From NCBI GenBank assembly GCA_950295325.1, contig OX485804.1:5828001-5892000 (forward strand): a stretch of 64,000 bases of DNA, read 5' to 3'. The translations under genes were made by a program, and so were the position numbers. Below are positions 35,834 through 46,989 of this stretch, in pieces. The DNA comes from Polytrichum commune (Eukaryota; Streptophyta; Polytrichopsida; Polytrichales; Polytrichaceae). Within the stretch, counting starts at the first letter, position 1, and each line of letters opens with the position of its first letter. The notes under the pieces are model-generated. The model did not search any database. It worked only from the letters and a program-made list of their open reading frames with translations, and had not been told where the DNA came from.

Positions 35834-38800
35834 TTACTCGGTGGCTGGGTTGGGATTAGCCACTGACTGCATGGTTGCAATAGGAGTGGGTCCACCAAGA
35901 GACATTGGCACCTCTTTCAGGTCCACAGCCCACCCTTTGCCGGTCGTCCTCCAGAGGTCGGAGCACGGGTCCAAAGTGGCAGGGCCTTCTATATCCTCCA
36001 CGCGATCCTCGCCACGCCGGGGTGTGGAGATGTCATACTTCGCATCTCTCTTCCTCACCATTTCGTCGGGGATCTGACCTGGCTGCTCTTGCTGTGGCGA
36101 CATCATCAGTGCAGGCGGACCAAGAGGTAATCTGTCACCTGTTTGGGTCAACATGTGCATCAAGGTTAGTGGGCCTAAACCAGACAATTCTAGCTCTGCA
36201 CCCACTTCTCGAGGTTGGATTTTTAACAAGAGATTAAGGTAGACATGCCTAATTCAGTTACTTTTCTTACTTGCAGACCTATTTTAAGGTTGTATGTGGT
36301 TGAGCTTGGCTCCAAGAATGATTATCTGTTTAAAAAAGTGACTGACTAAGTGCTCAAAACATGATAACCATTCTAGGCCCCATAGTCAACATAATTGAGA
36401 GAGCCCGTTATGACCATTTAGCGAGGACAGAAATCTTCACTTTGATAATGAATAAGAAATTCACATGAGCTCCGAAAATTATGAAGAAAGTGGCTACGAC
36501 CTTGTTTAGAATTTGTAAAGCATCTTGCACTAATCGTGTGTTTCATATCCTAGGAGAACTGGGCTAGTTGGGAAAATAGTAAACATTTAAGACCCATCTA
36601 CCTTGTACCAAATAACGGGTACTGGAATCGGGAGGAAAGGCACTTTCAGCTTTCAAAACTTAGCAAACTGATATACCCAAGTACTAGGTAAAGGAAAGGA
36701 AATCAAACAAAGACTACATTACTAGCGGCAAGAAAGCAAATTAGGCTTGTGTGAGAAGGCTGCAGGACAAAGCACTTTGCCGCTTCTCCTGTGGCCTTCT
36801 CCAAAACTGAAATATGTATAGGGTGAAAGAAACCGAATACGAGATGATTAGCAAATCCAAATTGAGGCTGTAACCATTTTCCTCATGATTTTACGAGCTC
36901 ATATGAGTATCTATTTCACTATAAAAGCGAAGATTTTGTTCCATGTATCAAGGCGAAGTATTGAGTCTAGAATAGCTAACATATTTCCAGGATATAGTCC
37001 AATCTATTACAAACGCGTGTCTTTTTGGTGTCCGTTATTAGATCCACACCCTACCAGACACCGACATCACTCAAATATAGGTCGAAATTAAGATAAGTAA
37101 CCACATTAGGCCCTTTTGCCTTAATGTCCAAAGTTAGTGCTGGTTTGTTCATTGTTTAGTGCAATCTTCTAAGTATCAAAGTTCAAACAACGCTGAGAGA
37201 CAGAGGTAGCCGACATGCCGTAAATTTAAATTAAGGAGAGATAATTAATCCAGCGCTTTTAGAGTTACATACTCCGTGCAAAGCAATCCAAAAGAAGTAA
37301 ACAAATATTAGGATGAAATAAAAACAAATCATACATGCAATAATATCAAAATGGTCTTGATGAGTTTCTGCTACTGATCTCTAGATGATCTCTACAGGTA
37401 ACGGGAAGACTCAAGAAAATTACTCTATTTCAAATGTAGTGATACCTCAATTTTGACACAAGGAAACCCTGGAAGATAGGACAAAACCATGAAGTAGGAA
37501 TAAAAAAGTCAGAAGTTTAGTTTATTTTCAAGATCATACAATTTTTGCTCTCACAGCAATAACTCTGTAAAGGAACCTAAATTTTTATTTTAAAATAAAA
37601 ATAAATAGATAATATTTTAAAAAACATTTACCTCGATCAAACTGCCAGGTGCACCAGAATTTTCCATAAGTCTTAGCGAGCTTCTTCAACTCCTGCTTCT
37701 GCACAACTTCTGGTACTCCAGGGTTCATCCATAGCCCCTCTTTGATCTGTCGTCACCCACCGCCCCAGCACCAGATTTCCATTTTAACCATGCCCATCAA
37801 AGTCTTTGACAAACGGAACGATTGCACCAATAACATGTGATTTCTCAAGAGTTTTAATTCTATAAACAGAAGTATACCTCAAAAAAATGGGAATGCCATA
37901 GTTTCTTCTCCTCCTCTGGCAATGTTTCGAACAGTTTCGCGGAGACAACATATTCCACACCTGCATTATGTTCAGAAATCAATACTCTAGAATTAGCTTA
38001 GAAACTCAACCGTCACCGAATACTACACGAATCACAATCTTCTAATATGAGGTCCCCTATTCACAATCAGATTGGTTAACTTCCTATGAATAAATATTGA
38101 CAATTTTGATTGTACACTCAGGTTTTCATGCTTGATGCTACAGACAAACAAACCGATTCATGCTTATACAGAGCATCATGGCTTTACCAGTAGCACACGA
38201 AAGATTGAGGAAGACGAAAATAGATGACACGACAAAGTGTTGCGATGATGCAAAAGAAAGCACAGAGAGTTACCAATCAAGCGTGCATTTGATTGATCGG
38301 AATCATAAACAGCACATTGCAGAAAGTCTTCATTGAGACGAGAGGCAAAGTGATGCGTCTCAATTTTTCGGGTCATGTCATGACTAAAGATTGCCCATGT
38401 GCACACATGCTGTTACCCATTCACCCAAACCATGTATCAGCGAAAAGGGTCTTCTGCCCACATCCAGGATTATAAAACCCCAATTTCTTCAGGAGGTCTC
38501 AGGACACCCAGCTTAGTATACATCGCCTCAGCCCACATTGTATCCAAAAGTTCCTTTTAGTTAAAGAGGAACACCTGCCTCTATAATGTGAATCTATTGG
38601 GTCAATAGCATTCTAATAAGCTGACTCTGCTCCACGTAGCGGCATTAGAATTGCATACTATTTCAATGCAATTTCAATGTGTCGATACGAGAATTGAGGT
38701 ATGTCAACTGCTACCCAATGCATGTGCAGGGGTCCTCCCATCCTCCCATCCTATCTAGCCATGCTAGGATCGAAACCTTACTGGTTTCTTCCAACCTCTT

Positions 38801-39356
38801 GCCAGGATCGAGAGGTTTACATTTGACTACTTTGTCCTTGGTAACTGTTGAAAGGTTAGCATTGTATCCAAAGCTTGAGATATGGTCATCTATAGCGAAC
38901 CCCCACCCATCTATATGCCTTATCCTAAGAGGAAATAACTCGGTTCCTTAACAAACACTCTGTCTAGTTCCATATAATTCATATTGCATTGTTGGACATC
39001 AATAATTTGGTTGTCTAGTTCCATTCATATGAAATTGCAATGTTGGACATCAATAATCGGGGTACTGAGACTCTATCAGTTCTCAACTTAGATAACATAA
39101 AGGGGGGAGAGAAACCAACAGGGAAAAAGCATAAGCCTGTCAAAGGTAGAAGCTCAAACGTTTAAGATAAGAGGAGGATGATCAACGATGAGCTTGCATC
39201 ATAACTTACCTGCTGGAAATTTTTGATGGGTTTGAGGGACTGCACAAGGCCTGCACTGGTGTCCAGAACTTTGGAAGTGATAGTTTTGGCTCCACCTGGC
39301 ACGTCCTCTGGTGTAGAGGGCATGCAGTGAGGGTGGTGATCACTACTCATCGACAT
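35834..39356 (-). CDS. OBAP: Oil body-associated protein (OBAP, DUF1264 family)
   Basis: OBAP proteins associate with lipid droplets and help oil-body stability in plants; bacterial and fungal relatives exist. Exons on the minus strand: 39356-39210, 38409-38274, 37960-37878, 37746-37632 and 36138-35834, total 786 nt (261 aa), all GT-AG and in phase. Family motifs in order: [20 protein letters not shown] and [16 protein letters not shown] (exon 2, residues about 58-95), [17 protein letters not shown] and LWHSH (exon 3, to residue 122), [17 protein letters not shown] (exon 4), [14 protein letters not shown] and GKGWAVDL (exon 5). The motifs, His residues included, look intact. The start ATG at 39356 is the first in frame and sits exactly where a tandem duplication begins. 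The C-terminus is somewhat extended (ends NPNPATE). Confidence 0.92.
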
Positions 39357-40140
39357 AGCCAAAGCCAAAAACTCGACTCTAAATCACACACAGACTTCAC
39401 AACGGGTATTGGAACTCCACCAATGCACTCTGCAGCACATGCACACATGGAAAAAGAATGAATGATTGAATGGGATTCTGTATGTAATGCCTCGACTCTC
39501 AATCTCCAAATGATAACCCCAGCAGCAGCAACTCCCACAACAAGAGGATCATACACAAACTTCCTTCACAGTGCTACTATTGCTGATGCGCTAAAATTGC
39601 CGTACAAGCAGAAATTGAAAAAGATTTTGTTGTGCTCGACGTAAGACCTCCACTCTCAACTCTCCATCTCCAACTGGAACATCGAGAAAACTCTTACAAA
39701 ACAGAAATGGCATGCTTGAAACACAGGTGACCAACATTCAAGAATACAGCCATAGCCAAAGCCAGAACCTCACTGTTCAGAACAACCCCAAAATCACACA
39801 ACCTTCACAACAAGATGACAAATCCACCCAATACAATACACACTACGTGAAAACATGTGAGGGATGAAGGGTTTTTCTGTATGGAAGAACCTTCACTCTC
39901 AACCTACAAGTGTCAACCTTAGCAGGAAACTCTTGCAACAAGAGAATCACAAACAAAACGTCCTTCACAGTACTACTATTGCTGATGAAATTGCAGTACC
40001 TACATGAAATGGAAAAGACTTGGTGTGTTCGATGTAAGACCTTGCCTCTCAGCTCTCCAGCTCCAATTGCAACATCAACAAAACGCATGCAAAAACAGAA
40101 TTGGCACGCTTGTGTCACAGGTGCCCAACATTCAGGAGAG
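39355..40140 (-). repeat. 394-bp tandem duplication covering the OBAP start codon and upstream region
   Basis: The unit begins at ATAGCCAAAGCC (39355 and 39749), the complement of the OBAP start region. It runs through CTTCACAACG/A, CTCTCAATCT, CTTCCTTCACAGTGCTACT / GTCCTTCACAGTACTACT, TATTGCTGATG and ATGTAAGACC. Two copies lie back to back. Copy 1 presumably serves as the 5' UTR and proximal promoter; copy 2 repeats it further upstream. Confidence 0.85.
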
Positions 40141-41788
40141 GAGAAGTGGTGGAGGCGGGTGCTGCCACTTGGCGCATTGCCATGTCATTGATGACATGGC
40201 AAGCTGCCCCCCCACCCCCACCAAGTCCTTGGGTTGCATAGGTAAATGATTTCTTTTTGTTGGGAAATTGGGATGCTACTAGAATTGGGTTTTGATGCTT
40301 AAAATGATGACCATCGGTTCATTTTAAACATGCGACAAATGCCACTTGGCAGGTGAGCTTGAACCGATATGTGGATAGTTATTGTAGCAAGCAACATTAA
40401 TGACTCCCTGCAATACTTTGAAACTTGAGAAATGAAGGGCAGTTGTGTCTATGCGCCTCACTTATAAGAGAGTAACCTTTTTCAAGAGGATTTTCACTAA
40501 GTTTGTATCACATTAATTATGGTAATATTGTGGACAAACATTAGTGAACCTATTTGCATACCAAACACAAATATGAATAATTTTATGAACATACACTACT
40601 TACCAACCCAAAATATTCTTTTTATTTATTGGGAAGGGTGAGGGATGCTTGACAATGGTGTTCAATGTTTTGCGAGGGCATGTGCAAAAGAGAGATTTAA
40701 ACCCACATCCTTTGATTCCAATGTCCGTTGAGGCCATACCAACAATGAGGGAGATGACAAAAACCTTTAAATATTAAAAAAAATTAAGAAAGAAATGCAA
40801 GGTGAGATTGCATAACATATAGTGATATAAGTGGAACCTGAAATGCTACCAAAGACATTTATCTGAAGAAATTAGTGTGCCAACTACCTAAGGTGAATGC
40901 CATGCGCATGACATGGATGAGCATGTCTTGAAATGTCTAATATATAAGTGGGGGCATCAAAGACTGCGATGGTAACCTATGCTTGGGCTCTACTGATCCA
41001 GCTACCATACTAGATGTTTGTGTGGAAACACCCCCTCCCCTCTCCCACAAAAAAAGGCCCAAGAACATGAGATACAAGCCATACCCATAGCTCCAAGTGG
41101 AGAAAGGCGGAGAGGACAAAGGAATGGCAATTTCACACCCCAAAAGCAACATAGAGGGCTCACAAAGTTGGACACACCACAAGGTAGCAATCCCTAGGAT
41201 CAAAATTGTCACACAAATGTTGTATGGATAGCCCATCCATGAAGCCATGAAGCCATGGCCATTCAGCAAGGCCAACCTCCTTGATGTCACTCCTTTTCTT
41301 ATATCCCAAAACCCTAGGGAACGAATGTTCTTAGTTTGAATATCACCTCTTGTTATCACATCTCCCTCCCATATATAATGGGCTTTTACTTATATAAATA
41401 AACCACCAAAGAATTCAAACCACATGCTTGCATGCATCATGTTGTCACCATTGTAATTATTGTCATTATTGCAATGTTGACTTTGTGTTATTCCATGATG
41501 TCACATACTATAATAATCCTCCTTTACCACACATATGTGTTAACGCTACAAAGCTCCTTAATATCATGTGCACTTTGGTTGCCACAAGCATGAACAAAAT
41601 CTCATCGAAATAGCATTCGGTTGAGGAACCCGGTCACATACGACTTCACACTACACTCGAGAATCCATGACCACACTATATGATTTCGGAGGTGCCTTGG
41701 GACAGCCCTTTGGACACTTTTTCTTTTGGGCTGTCACAATTTCATGGTCACGGCGGCTCTTGGCTCGTGTGTGAAGTGGCCCTCATAA
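40141..41788. other. Intergenic region with composite repeats
   Basis: No gene is recognised. From about 41240 to 41600 the sequence is a reverse-complement relative of 52075-52400 (landmarks CAATGTTGACTTTGTGTTATTCC and GTGCACTTTGGTTGCCACAAG, each with small differences). About 41600-41788 is a partial copy of the GGGCCACTTCACAC-family element, ending GTGTGAAGTGGCCCT. Confidence 0.5.
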
Positions 41789-42105
41789 TAAGGTAGAGGG
41801 GCCCTTTCCTGCTCGAATTTCAGATTAGCATGTTCATTGGGGAGTTATTAAGGGGGAATCAATGTTGGAAGATGTGCAAAGTACATTGGAAATTGGACCA
41901 ATTGGAATAATTAATTTTGGATTAATATTGAATTAGTTATGAATTTTGGAAGGAGAACTCATAGGGGTACCCAAAACCACTCACCCCAAAAATGTACACC
42001 ATGATTACATAGAAATTTGAGGTTGGAAGCTATAAAGTACCTCTTGTTTGGATAGGTCTAGTGAGCGGTTTAAGGACCCGAGCGGGAAAGGGCCCCTCTA
42101 CCTTA
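41789..42105. mobile_element. 317-bp inverted-repeat element
   Basis: Terminal inverted repeats of 27 bp with one mismatch: TAAGGTAGAGGGGCCCTTTC at the left (41789 on) and GAAAGGGCCCCTCTACCTTA at the right (to 42105). The interior is AT-rich and noncoding. It directly abuts the partial element ending at 41788. Confidence 0.8.
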
Positions 42106-42480
42106 AGTTATGTAGAGAACGGCATGCCACCCAACTCGTCCACACTTGCGCCAACTCAGCACTGTTCCACGTCCACCTGTACACATTTGCACACACTACC
42201 TAGAGAATGAGGAGAATCTCTTGTAGTTTCGTCGAAACTAATAACAAACAAGCCTCCGAAGCTCATTGGAAGTAAGGAAGATACACAGGGACGTGTTTCC
42301 CTTTTTAACATATCTTATACGGTTTTCATACACTGGTGATGATGAAGATGAGGAGGAGCAGGAGGAGGAGTTGACTGGCTCTTTGGAAGAAGATGCTGGC
42401 CGCCAAAGAAGTATGTTGTACCATGGCATCTACTATACCAAGTTCACATCTGCCGACTCCACTATACATACATACATTTG
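42106..42480. other. Short spacer between inverted-repeat elements
   Basis: Contains an acidic open frame (42266-42505 plus) with a run of GAGGAGGAG codons that reflects simple sequence. No gene is recognised. Confidence 0.35.
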
Positions 42481-43262
42481 CTTGTGGGCCGCTTTTAGGG
42501 TTTAGGACCAAAGAGCCGTGGCCATGAAATCTAAGGGCCACTTCACACTATCATGATGGAGGAGTACAGTAACCTCCTGCTTAAGTACGCACATGTTTAA
42601 GTACGCGTTTTTTGGCAAAACATTAGGGTTCAAGATTTCTTAGTTGAACGTGTCGTGAATCGTCATTTGGCGTAAGTTTTGAAGTTTCTTTTGCGTTTGG
42701 CTTTGAGGTCGACCGCTCGGATCTTGCTCTGAAATGATTCAAATGATTTCTTAAGGCCATCACAAATTTCCTCTGCTTCTGCTTTAACTTCAAGGCAGAG
42801 GAGCTAATCCTCGATGTCAAGAACCTGCTTATAAGGAGAGTCAAAACCCTAGAATATAACTCCGTTTTCTAAAGTGGGACGTTTTCCATTGGGTTTCTTC
42901 AACATTGTAGCGAAACACAATCGATTTGGGAAACCCTAAACTCTAAAGTACACACGTACTGGCTATAGCGAAACACAAGCGATAGCGATTTGGAAACCCT
43001 AAACCCTAAAGTACGCACCTACCAGATAAGTACGGACAAACTGCGCAGGTTCAAGTTGCGTACTTAAGCGGGAGGTTACTGTAATGATGTTTCTACCCAT
43101 TTTGTTGTGCTATCGGGGTAGGTAGTGTTGTTTTATGGCTACCCAAATAGCACAACAAAATGGGTAGAAACATCAATACTCCTCCATCATGATAGTGTGA
43201 AGTGACCCTCACATTTCATGGCCATGGCTCTTTGGTCCTAAACCCTAAAAGCGGCCCACAAG
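42481..43262. repeat. Near-perfect foldback (long hairpin), interrupted by a nested element
   Basis: Left arm 42481-42566 and right arm 43177-43262 are inverted copies with about five differences over 86 bp. If the nested element (42565-43083) is removed, the arm continues into 43084-43117 (GATGTTTCTACCCATTTTGT), which pairs with 43142-43176. The original structure would be a hairpin with arms of about 118-120 bp and a small loop of about 25-30 nt. Telomere-like AAACCCTAAA lies in the arms. Confidence 0.85.
42565..43083. mobile_element. Nested TA-bounded inverted-repeat element (pogo/Fot-like ends)
   Basis: Ends are TACAGTAACCTCCTGCTTAA at the left and TTAAGCGGGAGGTTACTGTA at the right. Flanking TA on each side fits a TA target duplication. 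CAGT-ACCTC-CTTAAG type ends are typical of pogo/Fot-like Tc1/mariner elements. It is 519 bp and noncoding. It sits inside one arm of the foldback, so it arrived later. Confidence 0.75.
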
Positions 43263-43263
43263 C

Positions 43264-43775
43264 ACTACCTATGTTTGATGTTTCTACCCATTGACATAGG
43301 TAGTATTGTTTTATGGCTTTTGCTCCCCATTTATCTTTGTATGTTGTGGTTTTGATGTTTATTATGGTTTTTATTGGTTTCCCATTCGTGAGGTCTTCAT
43401 GGTTATTGGTGTTTGTGGGTGGGGTGTATGCTATGGGTGATATTTGTTGTGGGGGAGGGTTATGTGTTGTGGGTGGGTTATGTGGGAAAAGTGTTTGGGC
43501 TTGTGCTAGGGCTTCCTTCATTAATTTGAGGCCAATTTTGAATTTTTGTTTGAATTCTTTAGGGGGTAGTATCTATTGTGTGTCGGGGTTTTGGATTTGG
43601 CTGAGGGTAGTTATATTATACGTGTGTAGTTTATTGAGGTATCTTTTAGCGGTTTGTTGTTGGCTTGGGGAGAAGAAGGTGTATTTTGCAGTTTGTTTCC
43701 ATGCAAGTTCTATTGCTGATTGTTTTATGGGGAAGTTTTTGATGGTAGTATGTATATGGATTTCATATTCTATAC
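43264..43775 (-). pseudogene. Fragment of a repeat-encoded protein, probably retroelement-derived
   Basis: On the minus strand one frame reads KEALAQAQTLFPHN and PIKTIINIKTTTYKDKWGAK (within 43521-43216). In another frame just upstream it reads AWKQTAKYTFFSPS and KRYLNKLHTYN. The frame changes and stops show decay. The style resembles proteins from plant LINE-like repeats, but I cannot assign a domain. It abuts the duplicated segment starting at 43776. Confidence 0.4.
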
Positions 43776-45030
43776 GTGCCCATACAAATTATTTCCAAAA
43801 TGCAATTTTTTCAAAGTTGAAGTGCACTCCACAAGACTAGAAATTGAGTTTGCCTTAGAAAGAAGAATGAAAAAAATTGTCACATGTGAATGTGATTTTG
43901 TCACATATACTATATTTATCATTAGGTTGCACTTGTGCTTTCGATCTTTGATAGATTACAAGGTTAATTGTTGGACTATCCGTTGGAATGTTTTAAGTTA
44001 CTGGATTTTGGTTATCAATAGTGCTCATCTTTGATTTTTCAACATTTCTTGCAAACGTACATGTTCGATTGAAGAGAGTTGCAAAATGAAATTGGATGAA
44101 ATTTTGAATTTTCATCCAAATATGCAAACGAAAAAAACCCATACTAATTTTCTCACCAGAAATTACTATAAGCCACCTCAAAATACAATATTCAAAAAAC
44201 AGTATAGGTAACTAAAAACTAGTGTGATCCACACTAATTAGACAAAAATGTACCAATCAATTTAAAGAATCTATGGAATATACCTCAAATAAGTAAAGAA
44301 GAACCGAAACATCACAACACGGAACCACCGGTTGGACTTGGGAAACACTCGGATCTTATTGACCGATCACGCCCGAAAACCTGCTCAAACACTACACTTA
44401 ATATGATATTTAGTGTTTGATACACTAAATACGAACGCATACACTAAATATCAATAACCCTATGAAAGTAAATAACATTAAATGTAAACTCAAACACTAA
44501 ATATCAACTATGGTAATATGTAGAAATTACATGTTTGAATTTAATTTTAGTAAGGATATGAAAAAAAGGATATAATAAAGAAGGTGACAGTAGGGAAGGT
44601 AACGGCACATTTATGTCTAACACTAAAATTCAAAGAACTGAAAATTAGTGTTAAACATGATAGGGTGGTAACAACACTAAACATAATCAAACACGAAATA
44701 TCATATTTAGTGTACTTATATTCCAATCCCCACAATTTAGTGGTGGCCTCACCTTGGCTCACAAGGTTTTGTTGAGGGAAATTGTGCTCCCCAGTGAGCC
44801 TTTGCTGACTTGCCATAAGCAAAGCAAAGCAAGCAAAGTGAAGGCTAGTGACCTGGCTTCTTCCTTATCTAAAGCTCACACGGAACTTGCAACATTTGTT
44901 GCACCGTTGCATGCATTTGTTGCATCTTTGCAAGCATGCATGCATCTACAATTGCTTGAGTATTTTTAAAGTTTTTTGATGCTCGGAGTTCGAACCACTC
45001 GCACGAGCCGCCTTCATGTTTTGTGACGAT
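43776..45030 (+). repeat. Duplicated segment, copy 1
   Basis: Matches 49226-51168 in the same orientation from GTGCCCATACAAA to TTCATGTTTTGTGACGAT, with scattered differences. It contains a shortened inverted-repeat element (44391-44714) and a distal part with GCATGCATTTGTTGCATC. No gene is recognised inside. Confidence 0.85.
44391..44714 (+). mobile_element. ACTACACTAAATAT-family element inside duplicated segment 1
   Basis: It begins ACTACACTTAATATGATATT and ends ATATCATATTTAGTGTA. Compared with 49941-50345 it lacks an internal block of about 80 bp, including the AAATCACAAGTCCAATG region. Confidence 0.75.
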
Positions 45031-46989
45031 TTTGCACGTAAATTGAAAGTGATGAGCTTGGGTCGCTTCCGGTTTCTTGACCAATCACATGATTTGCATA
45101 TCACGAGCCCAAGGTCTCCAAGCCAGTGAACGGGGGAGTATATGGGTTGACTCAGATTTTTACCCCTCTTTCCACATAACATTCGGTGACTGTCTATGTT
45201 CATCCGGTTGATGCTTAAGTTTGTTAACTCAATTTGGTGAAAAACCTAACGTTTCTGAGCTTCCCAGTCATTTTCCTTGAGTTTCTATAAGCAATCGGTT
45301 ACAAAACTGACAAAGAAAATAAGAACTCAGTTCACATACTGAATTTAACACAATTTGCACACTAATTCAACTTTGATTACCATGTGTGAAAACATGAAAC
45401 ACCCTCGATAATACATGAAAACAACAACCAAAAACATCACATAGGCACTCTAAAATATGAAATCAACACCCTTAAACATCAAATAAACGCTGCAAAACAT
45501 TAAAACAACACTTAACAAAGGGATGGCGATGATAGCTTTGGTGCAATCTTGCAGTGACACCGTACATGTAAACCCTTAAAGATTGAAAGACAAAAATGGA
45601 GGATTCAAGGAAAGGTGTGGGAGAACTAGTTATAACTGGAGATACCCTTGGGCGATCTAGCGAAGAACCGGTGGGAGATGGTGTGGGACAACTAATATCC
45701 GCCCACTCTTGATTGGGAAGGGATGAAAAACCATCATCGACTTTATAGAAGCGCTTGATTTCCTATACACTTAATTATCCTTCGGTTATACGACCTTAAA
45801 TGTTGAAATTAAACCGGTAATTTATCAATTTCACTTAGCTAACTCTACATTAACTGTTGGATCTCCCCAGTCACTGCTCCAAGCTCTAGTGTAAAGTGGC
45901 CGTAAGTAAGATTCACATATGGATATATGGTGGAAGCTTACAATGGAGGCTTAGGTAGGGCCACTTTACATTAGAGCTTGAGGGCCCTTCACTTGTGATA
46001 TACACATTATGTGATGGGGATCTTGAATGGACGAAAAATCTATATGACATTCTACATGAATGACAACAAGTGGATAAATTTTCATGGCCCTACTGTATAT
46101 TGTGTTCAGCTCATCAAAAAGAGGTCATGGGTCTAACGCAAAACTAGGGGCCATGGCAAGCCATTAAACCTAAACCCTAAACCATTGCCATTGGCTCTTT
46201 GAAATATTTAACTGCCATGATGCGTCCCAAACTACTTATTATTTTTTACTTTCCATTAAAATATGTTGTAGTCCCTCATCATGGCACACTTTCACTTTAC
46301 ACTAAGCTTGAGGGCGCATCAATTGCAAAATTAGATTTCTATTCCCCATAGTACAGCCTTTGGATGATTTTCAAGAGCCTGAGATTTTTCATGGTCATGG
46401 CTTTTGGTCCATGTGTAAAGTGGTCCTTACTACTCTACTTACTTCCAATCAATGAATGGGGTGAACCAACTGCAACATTGTTTTGTGAAATCGGCGTGGG
46501 TGCGAAATTCATGTGGGTTGGAAATTAGTGTGGCCCACGTTTACTTTTGAGTACTTACCTTGGTTCACATCATTTTGGATGAAATTTGTATCGTCGTCCC
46601 AAACACTTCATCCATGAACGCTATGGTTCTTTGTGATGCGCCATTGGACAAAATTTGGGTTTTCAAGAGCAAAAACTGTAATGTCCATCTTTTATTTGTT
46701 ACCAAGCTTAACGGAGAAAGAGCCGCTTTACACCAACTAAAGTAAGTAGGTTTCTATCAACGGGGTAATCTTGAAAACATCACATGGCATGCAAGAAAAT
46801 AAAAAGGAAGGTCAGAGTCTTTTACCCTGACATGCGATGTCCGTTCACCGCCTCCTTCTCATGTCCATGTGAGCATGAGAGTGGGGCGGCTTAGTGCTTA
46901 TTTTCATGGGTGGACCTTGTGGTTAGTGATAGGGCTATGTGTACTATGTTAGTTTTGGGTCTTAATGTTAGTATGTGTGTTTAGTCAAG
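45031..46989. other. Intergenic region with further GGCCACTTTACA-type repeat ends
   Basis: No gene is recognised. Repeat ends resembling the GGGCCACTTCACAC family are visible: GTGTAAAGTGGCC near 45890, GGGCCACTTTACATT near 45959 and GTGTAAAGTGGTCC near 46422. This suggests an element of about 470 bp (45959-46434). Confidence 0.4.

Noticed and set aside
42900-43020. Interstitial telomere repeat
   Set aside because: Only isolated AAACCCTAAA units occur within transposon sequence; there is no tandem array.
43313-43840. 175-codon hydrophobic open frame on the plus strand
   Set aside because: It is antisense to a minus-strand repeat-encoded fragment. Its Val/Trp/Cys-rich composition is what the complement of that fragment gives.
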